A DNA stretch of 64,000 nucleotides from Alphaproteobacteria bacterium (GCA_022826665.1 JAJDUK010000103.1:124001-188000), one strand, 5' to 3'. Positions 8,569 through 18,264 are shown, counted from the stretch's first letter. Numbers and translations: made by a program. The notes: generated by a model from the sequence alone, not told the origin.

Positions 8569-8829
8569 CTACGCGCCCACCTCCTCCGATGACTCTGGAT
8601 TGACATCCGAGGCGAGCTCCCGTGCAGCCGCCAGGGCAGCCTCCAGCGCCTTCTCGAAGTGACCGCCCACGATGGGCCCGTTGTGCCGGCGGTATTCACG
8701 CAGAATCTCCGCCTGCGCCTCGGCAGTGATGTCGCGCGCGAGGTCCATCCGGTATTCACAGACGTCGCAGACGAGCGCTGTATCGCCGACGACCGGCGTC
8801 CGCCACGCATGCGGGTTGCATCGTTCCAT
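8569..8829 (-). CDS. Small hypothetical protein with a CxxC pair
   Basis: An 86-residue frame from the ATG at 8829; an upstream in-frame ATG at 8877 would add 16 residues. It has a Cys and His in MERCNPHAW and a CDVC pair, followed by RMDLARDITAEAQAEIL and an amphipathic helix (FEKALEAALAAAREL). The Cys/His set could bind a metal, but the fold is not recognised. It is followed at once by the 47-residue membrane protein, and both read toward the HigA-like gene. Only moderate support that it is expressed. Confidence 0.5.
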   Translation of the reverse strand: MERCNPHAWRTPVVGDTALVCDVCEYRMDLARDITAEAQAEILREYRRHNGPIVGGHFEKALEAALAAARELASDVNPESSEEVGA

Positions 8830-8947
8830 CGGAATGCCCGCCCCGCTCTCCGTCCCCCTTCTCGCCGGCGACAGCATACGCGTTCCGCCTGCGGTGGCGA
8901 ACGATCCGAAGGGAGTCGTGAACGCTGGGATGGTGCTGGACGGCGCC

Positions 8948-10081
8948 TCAGCGCCGTCCGGCGCAATCGATGGTGCGGATGGCCTGTTCCGGGAACGCCG
9001 TCTTCCAGGCTTCGTCGAAGGCGGAGCGGTCTTCGCCCAGGCTCGCCTCGATTACATATTCGCTGACGGCCTTCATATTGGGTGCGGACACGACCGGATA
9101 GCCCAGCGCTCTGATCTCGGCGACGCGGCGGCGCATGTAACGCTCGTTCCGGAAGACGCCCAGCGAAACACCGTTGGCCCGCTCACCTTCACGGAAGATC
9201 CAGATGTCGCTGACGCCCCGGGTTCGAAGCTCGTCCGCCACTTCGGAAGCGGCTGCGCGGCTCGCAAGCGGCGGAATGTACACGTGGTGGTTCTTGATCG
9301 CCTCGCGCTCTTCCTGGCGCACCTTGATTTTCGTTGCTCCGCGCGCGCGCAACCATGCAGCCATCTCGTAGGCAGCATCGGAGGCCTTGAACCATTCCGC
9401 GCGAATGCAGTTCTCGATCGACGCTTGGGCAGGCGACACTTCGGGCTCGTCAGGAACTTCGGGCTTCTCCGCCTCTGCGGTCCCTACTTTCGTTTCGGCC
9501 TGCGTCGTCGGAACTGCGGCAGGCTCTTCCGCCGTCGGCTCTGGGCTGGCGGCGGCCTGTTCGCTCCCCTCAGCCGCTGGAGAGCCCTCCACGCGGAGCT
9601 CATGGGCGCGCATGTAGGCCTTCTCCGCGAGCTGCAAATAGACGTCACCCAGATTGGCGTACACGACCGCGTCCGGCCTCAGCTCCAGTGCCGCAATGAG
9701 CGTCTCCCGCGCATCGTTCAACCGTCCGAGTTTGGCGTAGAGCACGGCAAGGTTGTTGTGCGCCTCGAACATGGCGGGATGATCGTCTCGAAGGCTTTCG
9801 AATATGGCGATTGCCTCGGCGAAGTTTCCTTCGCGCGCATTCAGGATGCCTTGAATGAGCCGCACGCCGGGCGCATTGGGCTCGCGCTCGACCAGCGGTT
9901 CGAGCGCTTCGTGCGCTTCCGCGTAGCGCTCCTGGGCGACCAGGGAGAGTGCGTCCGTGATCGGGTCACCGGCGAGCGCATCGGCGCACGCCATGGCCGC
10001 CAGCACACCGCATGCGATCGCCGTCCGCCTGAGCCATGCCTTCGCCGGCACTTTTGGCTCGGCAAGTGCCGTGCTATCCAC
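8948..10081 (-). CDS. Exported TPR protein with SPOR-like C-terminal region
   Basis: A 377-residue protein starting at GTG 10081 (aaagg just upstream). An N-terminal hydrophobic segment ([19 protein letters not shown]) looks like a signal peptide or anchor. Residues about 45-165 hold three or four tetratricopeptide repeats ([53 protein letters not shown]). A Glu/Pro/Ala-rich linker follows. The C-terminal part, with paired repeats like [24 protein letters not shown] and [10 protein letters not shown], resembles a peptidoglycan-binding SPOR domain. This suggests a periplasmic scaffold for cell-wall or division proteins. It is divergent from guaA; no operon partner is evident. Confidence 0.75.
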   Translation of the reverse strand: MDSTALAEPKVPAKAWLRRTAIACGVLAAMACADALAGDPITDALSLVAQERYAEAHEALEPLVEREPNAPGVRLIQGILNAREGNFAEAIAIFESLRDDHPAMFEAHNNLAVLYAKLGRLNDARETLIAALELRPDAVVYANLGDVYLQLAEKAYMRAHELRVEGSPAAEGSEQAAASPEPTAEEPAAVPTTQAETKVGTAEAEKPEVPDEPEVSPAQASIENCIRAEWFKASDAAYEMAAWLRARGATKIKVRQEEREAIKNHHVYIPPLASRAAASEVADELRTRGVSDIWIFREGERANGVSLGVFRNERYMRRRVAEIRALGYPVVSAPNMKAVSEYVIEASLGEDRSAFDEAWKTAFPEQAIRTIDCAGRR

Positions 10082-10175
10082 GACCGCGACCTTTCCGCTT
10101 CCCGTGCCGCTTTACGATAGGCGGCAACCGTACCGCAGTCCATCGCACGCTGAAGGTCGCGCCGAAGACCGCCTC

Positions 10176-11720
10176 ATGACCGAGCAAATCCTGATCCTCG
10201 ATTTCGGCTCGCAGGTGACCCAGCTCATTGCCCGGCGGGTGCGCGAGGCCGGGGTCTACTGCGAGATCAGGCCTTACACGACCCCGGCGGCGGAGATCGA
10301 GCGCATGGCGCCCCAGGGCGTCATCCTCTCGGGCGGCCCGGCGTCGGTCACCGAGGCCGAGGCGCCCCGCCCCGATGAGGCAATCTACGCGCTCGGCATC
10401 CCGCTCCTCGGCATCTGCTACGGCCAGCAGGCGATGTGCGCGGCGCTGGGCGGCGCCGTGGAATCCACGTCGCAGCGCGAGTTCGGCCGGGCGCACCTCG
10501 ACATCGTCGAGCCCTGCGCGCTCTTCGACGGCGTCTGGCAGGTGGGCGCGCGCGAGCAGGTCTGGATGAGCCACGGCGACGCGGTGGTGGCGGTGCCAGA
10601 GGGCTTTCGCGTGGTCGCCCGCACCGACTCCGCCCCCTTCGCCGCCATCGCGGACGATGCGCGCCACTTCTACGGCATCCAGTTCCACCCCGAAGTCGTG
10701 CACACGCCCCACGGCGCCGCGCTCTTGCAGAATTTCGCGCGCCGGATCGCGGGCTGCGACGGCACCTGGTCGATGGCCTCGTTCCGCGCCAGCGCAATCG
10801 AAGCGATTCGCGCTCAGGTGGGCGACGGGCGGGTGATTTGCGGGCTCTCCGGCGGAGTCGATTCCTCGGTGGTGGCGGTCCTCCTGCACGAGGCGATTGG
10901 CGACCAACTCACCTGCGTGTTCATCGACACCGGCCTGATGCGCCGGGGCGAGGCCGAGGAGGTCACCAGCCTCTTCCGCGGCAACTACAACATCCCGCTC
11001 GTCCACGAGGACGCGCAGTCCGTGTTCCTGGAGCGGCTCGCGGGCGTCACCGAGCCCGAGGAGAAGCGCAAGATCATCGGCGCCACCTTCATCGACGTGT
11101 TCGAGGAGGCCGCGCGTGGCGCGGGCGATGCCGACTTCCTGGCCCAGGGAACGCTCTACCCGGACGTGATCGAATCGGTCTCCGTCAGCGGGCCGAGCGT
11201 CGTCATCAAGTCCCACCACAATGTCGGCGGGCTGCCTGAGCGGATGAACCTCAGCCTGGTCGAGCCGCTGCGCTCGCTGTTCAAGGACGAAGTGCGTGCC
11301 CTCGGCCGTACTCTCGGGATGCCCGAAGCGCTGACCGGGCGCCACCCCTTCCCCGGCCCCGGCCTCGCGATCCGTATCCCGGGCGAGGTGACGGCCGAGA
11401 AGGTCGCGGTCCTGCAGCAGGCCGACGCCATCTTCATCGAGGAGATCCGCAACGCCGGCCTCTATGATGCCATCTGGCAGGCCTTCGCGGTGCTGCTTCC
11501 GGTCCAGACGGTGGGCGTGATGGGCGACGCGCGCACCTACGAGCACGTTTGCGCGCTTCGCGCCGTCACGTCGGCGGACGGTATGACCGCCGACTTCTAC
11601 CACTTCGACATGGGCTTCCTCGGCGGTGTCGCGAACCGCATCGTCAACGAGGTGAAGGGCATCAACCGCGTGGTCTACGACGTGACCTCGAAACCGCCGG
11701 GAACGATCGAATGGGAGTGA
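10176..11720 (+). CDS. guaA: GMP synthase (glutamine-hydrolysing)
   Basis: A 514-residue enzyme converting XMP to GMP with glutamine and ATP. The start at 10176 gives [13 protein letters not shown], the normal N-terminus. The class I glutaminase has the nucleophile Cys in GICYGQQ and the His/Glu of HPEVVH. The ATP-pyrophosphatase P-loop SGGVDSS follows, and the C-terminal dimerisation domain ends in KPPGTIEWE, the canonical GuaA terminus. It overlaps the following Sel1-repeat gene by 10 bp, so the two are likely co-transcribed. Confidence 0.98.
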   Translation: MTEQILILDFGSQVTQLIARRVREAGVYCEIRPYTTPAAEIERMAPQGVILSGGPASVTEAEAPRPDEAIYALGIPLLGICYGQQAMCAALGGAVESTSQREFGRAHLDIVEPCALFDGVWQVGAREQVWMSHGDAVVAVPEGFRVVARTDSAPFAAIADDARHFYGIQFHPEVVHTPHGAALLQNFARRIAGCDGTWSMASFRASAIEAIRAQVGDGRVICGLSGGVDSSVVAVLLHEAIGDQLTCVFIDTGLMRRGEAEEVTSLFRGNYNIPLVHEDAQSVFLERLAGVTEPEEKRKIIGATFIDVFEEAARGAGDADFLAQGTLYPDVIESVSVSGPSVVIKSHHNVGGLPERMNLSLVEPLRSLFKDEVRALGRTLGMPEALTGRHPFPGPGLAIRIPGEVTAEKVAVLQQADAIFIEEIRNAGLYDAIWQAFAVLLPVQTVGVMGDARTYEHVCALRAVTSADGMTADFYHFDMGFLGGVANRIVNEVKGINRVVYDVTSKPPGTIEWE

Positions 11721-12421
11721 ACAGGCGAATGCGCCGGCGCACACGCTGGGCGCTCGCGGCCCTCATCGTCGCAGCGCTCGCGTTTGGCACCGGGCCCGCC
11801 GCCGCGGACTGGGACACGGGCCAGGCCGCCTTCGAGCGGGGCGATATAGCCGCTGCGCTCGAGGCGTGGCAGCCGCTCGCCGAAGCGGGCGACGCGCGGG
11901 CGCAGGCGGCGATCGGCAGCCTCTACATCCACGGCCAGGGGGTCGCGGTCGACTATGCCAAGGCGCTGCGCTGGACCCGGCGCGCCGCCGAGCAGGGCGA
12001 CGTCACTGGGCAGTTCAACATGGGCACCATCTATGCCGGCGGCCTCGGTGTCGAGCGTGACTACGAAGCGGCGGCGGAGTGGTTCAGGCGCGCGGCCGAG
12101 CGGGACGATGCGGCCAGCCGCTTCAATCTCGGCGTGCTCTATGCGCGCGGCCTCGGCGTGCCCAAGGACGACGAGGAAGCGATCTTCCTTCTCAGCACCG
12201 CGACCATCATCGCCGGCGACCCGGAGGCCAACCTGCAGGAGATCGGCGCCGCTGCCGAGAACTATGCCTACATCGTGATGATGACGATGGAGGAGCCGGA
12301 GCTGACTCGGGCGCTCAAGCGCACCCGCGCCTGGGAGAAGGAGTTCCTGCGCCGCTACCTGTCGCGCAGGATCAGCCCGGCCGAGCCCAGGAGCGGCCTC
12401 GATCCACTCCCCTACGAGTAG
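11711..12421 (+). CDS. Exported Sel1-repeat protein
   Basis: A 236-residue protein whose ATG at 11711 lies inside the last codons of guaA; a second Met is at 11729. A basic start and hydrophobic run ([20 protein letters not shown]) form a signal peptide ending near AAADW. Four Sel1-like repeats follow (for example [25 protein letters not shown] and [19 protein letters not shown]). Sel1-repeat proteins act as periplasmic or signalling scaffolds. The C-terminus is Arg-rich and not recognised. A link to purine metabolism is suggested only by the guaA overlap. Confidence 0.85.
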   Translation: MGVNRRMRRRTRWALAALIVAALAFGTGPAAADWDTGQAAFERGDIAAALEAWQPLAEAGDARAQAAIGSLYIHGQGVAVDYAKALRWTRRAAEQGDVTGQFNMGTIYAGGLGVERDYEAAAEWFRRAAERDDAASRFNLGVLYARGLGVPKDDEEAIFLLSTATIIAGDPEANLQEIGAAAENYAYIVMMTMEEPELTRALKRTRAWEKEFLRRYLSRRISPAEPRSGLDPLPYE

Positions 12422-12439
12422 TTGGGCGCCGCACCGGCG

Positions 12440-13234
12440 TCAGACCAAGACGTATTCCAGCCGCTGCGACTCCGGCAGCGTGAGCAGCGCGCGGATGTGG
12501 CCGGCGAGGCGCTCGGCCCAGGCTTCGACCGCCTCCGACGTGCGGATTTCGTTATTGCGGATTTCGATGAGCAGCGACGGCAGACCGCGCTTCTCAGCGT
12601 GAACGGGCAGTGTGTGGTCGGTGAGCACGCCGAAGTCGTAAGGCTCGTTGGCCCCGACGACGAGCCCCTCAGCCCGCAGCCGCTCGATCAAGGGTGTCGA
12701 CATGCGCTGGTCCTTGTCCCAGCAGATGCCGATCTCCCAGGGCCGCGGATCGCCGCCGACAAGCTGTGGGGTGAAGCTGTGGACCGCTACCAGAAGCGGC
12801 ACCCGGCCAGCAGCGGCCATGCGGTCCAGCGCAGCGGCGATCGCGTCGTGATAGGGCTCGAAGATCTCGGCAATCCGCGCGTCCTCTGCCGCCTGATCGA
12901 GGTCCATGTTGCCGGGCACCGGCACCGTGTCGCTCACCGGTGGAATCCGGTCCGGCGCGCCCACGGGCCGGTTGCAGTCGATCACCAGGCGGGAATAGCC
13001 GGCGAGGATCGCCTGCGCGTCGATTAGTGCCGAAAGCCGCCGGGCCACGGCCCCTGCCCCGATATCCCATCCGATGTGCTCGGTGCGCTCGGTCTCGCTC
13101 AGGCCGAGGTCGTCGAGCGCGGCGGGAACCCGGCAGCTCGCGTGGTCGCAGACAAGCAGCACCCGCGACGCGCCCCCCCGGTTGAGGGTCTCGAAGGGCG
13201 GCGGGTCGCCCGGCCCGAGCAGCGTCGCCGTCAT
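12440..13234 (-). CDS. N-formylglutamate amidohydrolase-like enzyme (FGase family)
   Basis: A 264-residue protein of the FGase/HutG family. The N-terminal VLLVCDHASCRVP, the middle DCNRPVGAPDRIP, and VAVHSFTPQL carry the conserved Asp/His/Arg residues thought to bind zinc and substrate. The start ATG at 13234 lies 8 bp after the stop of the amidohydrolase gene. No other histidine-degradation gene is near, so N-formylglutamate is not certain. In this setting it may hydrolyse an N-acyl glutamate or other amide released by the two upstream enzymes. It is the third gene of a three-gene operon. Confidence 0.83.
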   Translation of the reverse strand: MTATLLGPGDPPPFETLNRGGASRVLLVCDHASCRVPAALDDLGLSETERTEHIGWDIGAGAVARRLSALIDAQAILAGYSRLVIDCNRPVGAPDRIPPVSDTVPVPGNMDLDQAAEDARIAEIFEPYHDAIAAALDRMAAAGRVPLLVAVHSFTPQLVGGDPRPWEIGICWDKDQRMSTPLIERLRAEGLVVGANEPYDFGVLTDHTLPVHAEKRGLPSLLIEIRNNEIRTSEAVEAWAERLAGHIRALLTLPESQRLEYVLV

Positions 13235-13242
13235 CTGTCGGC

Positions 13243-14385
13243 CTAGACCTCGTAGATGCGCCGGGCGTTCTCGACGCCGATCAGAGCCGCGATGCGCTCG
13301 GCGTCCGCCACCGAGCACTCGTCCTCCTCCACCCAGCGCCCGAGCGCGCGGGCGAGCGCGGTGCGGAAGCGCAGCGCGCCCAGGTAGTAGAGCTCCGCGA
13401 GGCCGAAGGCGTCGGTGCTGAAGAGCTGCTTCGTGAAAGGCACGAGCTCCAGCGCCTCGTCCATGATCCGCTGATAGCTCGGCCCCACCCAGTTCAGCGC
13501 GAAGCCCACGTCGAAATAGACGTACGGGAAGTTCTCCGACATCAAGCCCGCTTCGCGGTGGAAGGGGTAGCAGTGCAGCAGCGTGATGGGAAAGCCCCAG
13601 GGCTCCACCGCCTTGATCCAGGGCGTGAGGTGGCTCGGGTCCACCCGGTGCAACTCGATGTCGGGATCGCCGATGCCGATATGGAACTGGATCGGGAAGC
13701 CCCGCTCCCGCGCAATGTCGGCGCCGGTCCAAATCAGGTGCCGCTCGAGCACCGGATCGGTGAGGCGCGCCGTGCTGGTCTGCTCGATCTCCGCGAGCCA
13801 GCGGCCCGCCGCCGCCTCGACCTCGATATCACTCGGCTTCTCGTAGTCGATGCGGAGTGTCGCGCGGTACGCCAGGATCGACTTGAGGCCGACCACCCCC
13901 TCCCCCAGGGAGCCCCGCAAGGCCGCCTCGAATGCCTGCGCGAAGCCCGCCGCCGAGACTCCGCCCTGCGCGACCCTTTCGGCCACAGATTCCATGCGCA
14001 CGATCTCCCGCGCTGGCGCCCCGGCAATCGCGCCCACCTCGGCGACACTGCAGAGCTCCTCCGGCCGGTTGCCGCTATCCACGATGTAGGTTCCGATCCC
14101 CGCTGCGGCGAGGAAACGCCGGTTCACATCCGCCGCGCCGATCTCCCGGCGGCGCGCGGCGTACTCCGCCGGCGCGCAGAACGGCTCCAGGTCCAGCAGC
14201 GGCGCACACCGGCGCCGGACGCTGAGCGCCACCGGCTTGTCCCAGTGGTTCGTGCCGGGAGGCGCCGGCGCAAACGCCTCGCTCAGCGAATCCGCGAGCC
14301 GCTCGTCATCCAGGTCCACAGGGAACAGGCCGTGGCAGTGATGGTCCACCAGCGGCAGCGTGGCGGCGATGTCGTCAATAGGCAT
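13243..14385 (-). CDS. Amidohydrolase-2-type TIM-barrel hydrolase
   Basis: A 380-residue metal-dependent hydrolase. The N-terminal VDHHCHGL supplies the first metal ligands, IQFHIGIGD the mid-barrel His, LLHCYPFHREAG another, and LFSTDAFG the late Asp. This set resembles the amidohydrolase domain fused to glutamine-synthetase domains in FluG-type proteins. The start overlaps the ligase stop by 11 bp, so production of both is probably coupled. The expected reaction is hydrolysis of a C-N bond, or a decarboxylation, on a small acid or amide. The substrate is unknown. Confidence 0.82.
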   Translation of the reverse strand: MPIDDIAATLPLVDHHCHGLFPVDLDDERLADSLSEAFAPAPPGTNHWDKPVALSVRRRCAPLLDLEPFCAPAEYAARRREIGAADVNRRFLAAAGIGTYIVDSGNRPEELCSVAEVGAIAGAPAREIVRMESVAERVAQGGVSAAGFAQAFEAALRGSLGEGVVGLKSILAYRATLRIDYEKPSDIEVEAAAGRWLAEIEQTSTARLTDPVLERHLIWTGADIARERGFPIQFHIGIGDPDIELHRVDPSHLTPWIKAVEPWGFPITLLHCYPFHREAGLMSENFPYVYFDVGFALNWVGPSYQRIMDEALELVPFTKQLFSTDAFGLAELYYLGALRFRTALARALGRWVEEDECSVADAERIAALIGVENARRIYEV

Positions 14386-15739
14386 CGAGATAACTCCGGA
14401 TCACTGTGTCGGGAGAGCGCTCGGTCACCGCCGCAAGCTCATGACGCTTGAGCGAAACATAGGCCTGCCAGAGGGGATCTGAAAACCAGCCGCGCACCGC
14501 CTCCTCTGCCTCCGCCGCCGCAAGCGCCTCCTCGAGCGAACGCGGCAGCCAGCGCACGTCGAGCGCCTCGCGCTCCTCATCGCTCAGATCGGATGGATCG
14601 CGCTCGACCAGGGGCGGCGTCGGCAGGCCCTCGCGCAGGCCTTCGAGCCCCGCCTGGACCAGAACGGCCAGCGTCACATGGGGCGAAGCGGCGGCATCGG
14701 CGGGGCGAAACTCGAAGTTGTACTGGTCAGGGTCGACCCCGCCGGGCCCATGCCGGCCAGCGCATATGCGGAGTGCCGCCTCGCGGTTGTCGGCGCCGAA
14801 GGCCGCGGCCCCGCCCGCCCAGTGGCCCGGCGCGAGCCGCAGGTAGGAGACCGGCGAGGGCGCCGCGAACGCCGTGAGCGCGGGCAGACGGCGCATGATC
14901 CCCGCGACGAAGCTGCCGGCCTGCGCCGCAACCCCTGCCGGCTGTGCCGGATCGTGCGAGACCGGCGCGCCGTCGAGGTTCTGTAGGCTGAAGTGCACGT
15001 GAACGCCGTTCCCAAAACCCTGCGCCGCGATCATCGGCGTGAAGGTCGCGCGGTACCCTTCGCGCGTTGCGACGGCGCGCACGAGCTCGCGCACCAGCAG
15101 CGCCCGGTCTGCGGCGGCGAGGCCGAGCACAGAGCGACAGTTCACCTCGTACTGGCCGGGGCCGCCTTCCGGCTCGAAGGTCTCGGGCTCCAGCCCCGCC
15201 GCGCGCAACGCCGCCACCAGCACGGCGCCGAAACCCAATGCCTGCTCGTGGGCGATGATACTGTAGTTGGGTCCGAGCCGCTCCAGCCCCTCCACCAGGT
15301 AGAACTCCTGCTCGAAGGCGGCCATGAGCCGCAGCCCGAACTCTCGTTCGAGATCGTCCAGCGCCCGCCGCAGGAACTCCCGCAAGCAGGCCTCCCACGG
15401 CGTGCCGTCGGGCGCGATACCGTCGCAGATGTAGGCGTGGAACGGCGGCTGATCCGGCCACAGATCGACCCTGGCGTGGGCGTCGCGGTCGGCCACCAGC
15501 CAGACATCGCCGAGCGCGCCCCAGGGGCTCGGCGCAAGCGTGGAGACCGGGCCGATTGCCTGTGCCACCGGCACCCAGCCGATGCCGGTTTCAAGACGTT
15601 GGTCGAGATCGGCTGCCGGGAAGCCTCGCCCGCGCATGAGGCCGGCCAGGTCGGGCCACCCGAAAAAGACCAGCTCCTCGCCCCGCATCCGCGCCCTCGT
15701 CTCGCCGCGCCGCCACTCTAAGGGCGGTTGGCGAGTCAT
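14375..15739 (-). CDS. Glutamine-synthetase-like gamma-glutamyl ligase
   Basis: A 454-residue protein from the ATG at 15739. The beta-grasp region has FGWPDLAGLMRGRG. Catalytic-domain motifs are FEQEFYLVEG (metal Glu pair), EGGPGQYEVN, and FGNGVHVHFSLQN (ATP-binding His). The adenylylation-site region of true GlnA is not evident. Together these point to the gamma-glutamylpolyamine or gamma-glutamylanilide synthetase-like branch rather than housekeeping GlnA. It probably ligates glutamate to an amine. First gene of the ligase-amidohydrolase-FGase operon, divergent from an SDR with only 34 bp between. Confidence 0.82.
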   Translation of the reverse strand: MTRQPPLEWRRGETRARMRGEELVFFGWPDLAGLMRGRGFPAADLDQRLETGIGWVPVAQAIGPVSTLAPSPWGALGDVWLVADRDAHARVDLWPDQPPFHAYICDGIAPDGTPWEACLREFLRRALDDLEREFGLRLMAAFEQEFYLVEGLERLGPNYSIIAHEQALGFGAVLVAALRAAGLEPETFEPEGGPGQYEVNCRSVLGLAAADRALLVRELVRAVATREGYRATFTPMIAAQGFGNGVHVHFSLQNLDGAPVSHDPAQPAGVAAQAGSFVAGIMRRLPALTAFAAPSPVSYLRLAPGHWAGGAAAFGADNREAALRICAGRHGPGGVDPDQYNFEFRPADAAASPHVTLAVLVQAGLEGLREGLPTPPLVERDPSDLSDEEREALDVRWLPRSLEEALAAAEAEEAVRGWFSDPLWQAYVSLKRHELAAVTERSPDTVIRSYLDAY

Positions 15740-15773
15740 GCTATCGTCCGGCCGCAACCGGCGGGAGGGAAGC

Positions 15774-16553
15774 ATGGCGATCACGTTACAGGGCAAGGCC
15801 GCGATCGTGACCGGCGCGGGCCGCGGTATCGGCAAGGGCATCGCGAGCGTGTTCGCGAACGAGGGCGCCAGGGTGCTGGTGGTGAACCGCAGTGCCGAGG
15901 CGGGCCAGGCCACGGCCGAGGAAATCACGACCGCCGGCGGCGATGCCTCGTTCCTCCAGGCCGATGTCAGGCAGCGCGCCGACATGGAGCGCATGGCCGC
16001 GGCCTGCGTCGAGCGCTACGGCGCCATCGACGTCTTCTGCGCCAATGCCGGGGTCTTTCCCACATCTCACATCGTGGACATGGACGACGAGACCTGGGAC
16101 GACGTGATCGACACCAACCTCAAGGGCGTCTTCTACGGTGTCCAGGCATGCATCCCGCAGATGAAGGCGCAGGGGCAGGGCCGCATCGTGGTGATCTCAT
16201 CGATCACCGGCCCCAACGTGGGTTGGCCGGGGCTTGCCCACTACATGGCGTCCAAGGGCGGCGTGAACGCCTTCGTCATGGGTGCTGCGCTGGAGCTCGC
16301 CAAGCACAACATTACGGTTAACGCGATCTCCCCCGGCTCGATCATGACGCCGGGCCTGGTCGAGCTGGGCGGGGACCAGGTGGAGGAAATCAGGTCTGTC
16401 ATTCCGGCCGGGTACATCGGCGAGACCGAGGACATCGCCTACGCCGCCGTCTACCTCGCCAGCGATCAGGCGCGCTACATCACCGGCCAGGCGCTGGTGC
16501 TCGACGGCGGCCAGATTCTGCCGGAGAGCCCGGCGGCCCTCGCCGACGCGTGA
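15774..16553 (+). CDS. Short-chain dehydrogenase/reductase
   Basis: A 259-residue classical SDR. It has the NAD(P)-binding TGAGRGIGKG near residues 14-23, the NAG motif in CANAGVF, a catalytic Ser in VVISSITG, and YMASKGG (YxxxK). The C-terminus ITGQALVLDGGQ is typical. The ATG at 15774 follows ggaggga at good spacing. It is divergent from the glutamine-synthetase-like operon across 34 bp, so shared control is likely and it may oxidise a product or precursor in the same pathway. The substrate cannot be assigned. Confidence 0.9.
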   Translation: MAITLQGKAAIVTGAGRGIGKGIASVFANEGARVLVVNRSAEAGQATAEEITTAGGDASFLQADVRQRADMERMAAACVERYGAIDVFCANAGVFPTSHIVDMDDETWDDVIDTNLKGVFYGVQACIPQMKAQGQGRIVVISSITGPNVGWPGLAHYMASKGGVNAFVMGAALELAKHNITVNAISPGSIMTPGLVELGGDQVEEIRSVIPAGYIGETEDIAYAAVYLASDQARYITGQALVLDGGQILPESPAALADA

Positions 16554-16596
16554 CGTGACTTCGCCGCACGCCCGACCGCACTGCGAGCCGGCCCGA

Positions 16597-16624
16597 TTGA
16601 CAAACGCCGCGCCGCCGCTATCGA
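16597..16624 (+). promoter_or_regulatory. Sigma70-type promoter for tRNA-Arg
   Basis: A perfect -35 TTGACA at 16597-16602, a 16-base spacer, then TATCGAT as -10 at 16619-16625. Transcription would begin about 5 bases before the mature tRNA at 16635. It lies between the SDR stop and the tRNA, so the tRNA has its own promoter. Confidence 0.65.
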
Positions 16625-16634
16625 TGGCACCGGA

Positions 16635-16711
16635 GCGCCCGTAGCTCAGCCGGATAGAGCACTTGATTCCTAATCAAGGGGTCGCAGGTTCGAGTCCTGC
16701 CGGGCGCGCCA
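16635..16711 (+). tRNA. tRNA-Arg (anticodon CCT)
   Basis: A 77-base cloverleaf. The acceptor stem GCGCCCG pairs with CGGGCGC, the D arm is GCTC/GAGC, the anticodon stem CTTGA/TCAAG encloses the loop TTCCTAA, the T arm is GCAGG-TTCGAGT-CCTGC, and CCA is encoded. The anticodon CCT reads AGG, a rare arginine codon in this high-G+C genome. All stems pair fully. Confidence 0.97.
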
Positions 16712-16833
16712 ACTAATTCAGCGACAGTTTATTCGGCCGAGCGCAATTGGGAGGCGGAGTCCGGGAGCTGGGTCCTGGCCGATCGCGGGTCCGCCTCACC
16801 CCAGTAGTCTGTCGCTCGCCGGCGGGTGCGGGA

Positions 16834-17280
16834 CTACTTCAAGAAGATCACACCCCACTGGTTGTCGACCACCTCGCCGGAGCCGCTTACCGTGAAATTG
16901 GAGGTGATGATCCCGGTCGCGCCTTCGAATATGCCGGTGCCGGAATCGACCTGCCAGCAGATCCCGCCGTGCGTCAGGTTCGAATCCGCACTCGGCCCCA
17001 TCGCCCCTGTTCCGCGCGTGCTAAAGGTGAAGCTGTTGCCTCCGCCGAAGTCGATCGTACCCGATTCCGTGAAGCTGCCATCCTCATTGGGAAAGACGTC
17101 CGATTCGAAGCTCACGCTGTTACCCGCGATGGCCTCGATGGTGGCGTCAACCGCACCGTCGTCCACGGCCGTGGAAATTCTCGACGCTGACCCGCTCGTC
17201 GAGGCGCTCAAGACACCTTCCACGCCCTCCTTGGGGCCGGCAGTTCCGCGAAACTGGATGACGTAACTGATCTGCTTCAT
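16834..17280 (-). CDS. Small beta-rich protein resembling allene-oxide-cyclase barrels
   Basis: A 148-residue protein with no signal peptide. It has alternating short polar strands rich in Gly, Ser and Thr. The C-terminal GTGIFEGATGIITSNFTV resembles the segment seen in AOC-barrel-like and DUF3224-type proteins. It stands alone between the tRNA and the transaldolase-like gene. No catalytic residues are recognised, so the function is unknown. Confidence 0.6.
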   Translation of the reverse strand: MKQISYVIQFRGTAGPKEGVEGVLSASTSGSASRISTAVDDGAVDATIEAIAGNSVSFESDVFPNEDGSFTESGTIDFGGGNSFTFSTRGTGAMGPSADSNLTHGGICWQVDSGTGIFEGATGIITSNFTVSGSGEVVDNQWGVIFLK

Positions 17281-17485
17281 GGTCTGGCCTTTCGTTCCTC
17301 GTCGGGCCGCACGCCGATGCGACCGGCCTGCATGGGATGGCTCGGTCTGGATGTTAGTTGAAGGGTGTCAGCAAGACCATGTCCGCTGTTCAGCGCGGAA
17401 GTCGGACGCCGTTCGGTACTGTAGCCAATCAAGAAGGCTTGACTCTGGGGGAGGGCAGAGTTCGATGCCTACTCACAACTGTAGG

Positions 17486-18262
17486 CTATTCCCGCCGGAC
17501 GGGCACGCCTTCCAGGAGTCCGTTGCGGTCCATGTCTTGCCAGGCGTCCATGAAGACCTCGTTCCACTGCGCGGTCATGGGATGGTCCATCATGTCGCGG
17601 TAGACCGTCCACATGGTGACGAGCTCGTCGGCGCCGTCGCGGAAAGCGGCATAGGCGGTCTCCACCGTCCGGACGAGGGCCGCCATGATGAAGGGCCGCT
17701 GCTCCCAGCCGCCGAACACTTGGGCGCACTCGCGGATCAGCTTCGTGGGATCACCTCCTGCCTCCTTGATCGGCTCGCAGAAGGGGAGGATGTGATCGAC
17801 GCCCGCCTGGGCCACGGCGACGGCCTGGGGCAGGGAGAAGACGGTGGTGCAGCAAGTCTCCACACCCTCTTCCCGGAGCGCGGCGAACGCCTTCAGCGCG
17901 TTCACCGAGCACGGGATTTTCAGGATGATCTGGTCGGAGAGATCGGTGAACGCCCTGCCCACCTCCAGAAGCTCGTCGAGCGAATGTCCGTCGATCTCGA
18001 CGACGATGGGCTTGTCCGTGAGGTCGAGGTACTTCTTGATCACGTCGATGGCGCCGCCATGGGCCTTCGCGTACTGATTGTGCACGACCGTGTTCGTGAC
18101 AATTCCAGCGATGCCGAGGGGCATCCACTCCTTGAGGTCGTCAGGGTCGCCGGCGAGCCAGACGGCGGGACCACGGCCCTGGCGACGAGCGGCCGGAACC
18201 GGGCCGATGTCCGACTCCTCGGCGATTGATGGAGCAAGGGGGACAGCGCTTACAGTCCTCAT
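17486..18262 (-). CDS. Transaldolase / fructose-6-phosphate-aldolase-like enzyme
   Basis: A 258-residue class I aldolase-like protein. ATG at 18262 is preferred because AGGAGGA lies 8 bases upstream, at the end of the regulator gene; a GTG at 18268 would overlap the regulator stop. It contains IAGIVTNTVVH (TNPS-like strand), the probable Schiff-base Lys in IILKIPCS, and TTVFSLPQAVAVAQAGVDHILPF, typical of the transaldolase barrel. It is coupled to the MocR-type regulator. As FSA relatives cleave or form C-C bonds in small phosphosugars or keto compounds, it is likely a catabolic aldolase of the divergent pathway. Confidence 0.78.
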   Translation of the reverse strand: MRTVSAVPLAPSIAEESDIGPVPAARRQGRGPAVWLAGDPDDLKEWMPLGIAGIVTNTVVHNQYAKAHGGAIDVIKKYLDLTDKPIVVEIDGHSLDELLEVGRAFTDLSDQIILKIPCSVNALKAFAALREEGVETCCTTVFSLPQAVAVAQAGVDHILPFCEPIKEAGGDPTKLIRECAQVFGGWEQRPFIMAALVRTVETAYAAFRDGADELVTMWTVYRDMMDHPMTAQWNEVFMDAWQDMDRNGLLEGVPVRRE

Positions 18263-18264
18263 GA

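Noticed and set aside
9957-10175. Upstream extension of guaA
   Set aside because: Antisense to the TPR gene start and not GuaA-like; ATG 10176 gives the canonical [13 protein letters not shown].
13235-13732. Upstream extension of the FGase-like gene
   Set aside because: Overlaps the amidohydrolase coding frame; the ATG at 13234 gives the family N-terminus.
17281-17485. Gap upstream of the AOC-barrel-like gene as an RNA gene
   Set aside because: No convincing stem set or conserved motif; it probably holds the promoter of that gene and the end of the transaldolase transcript.
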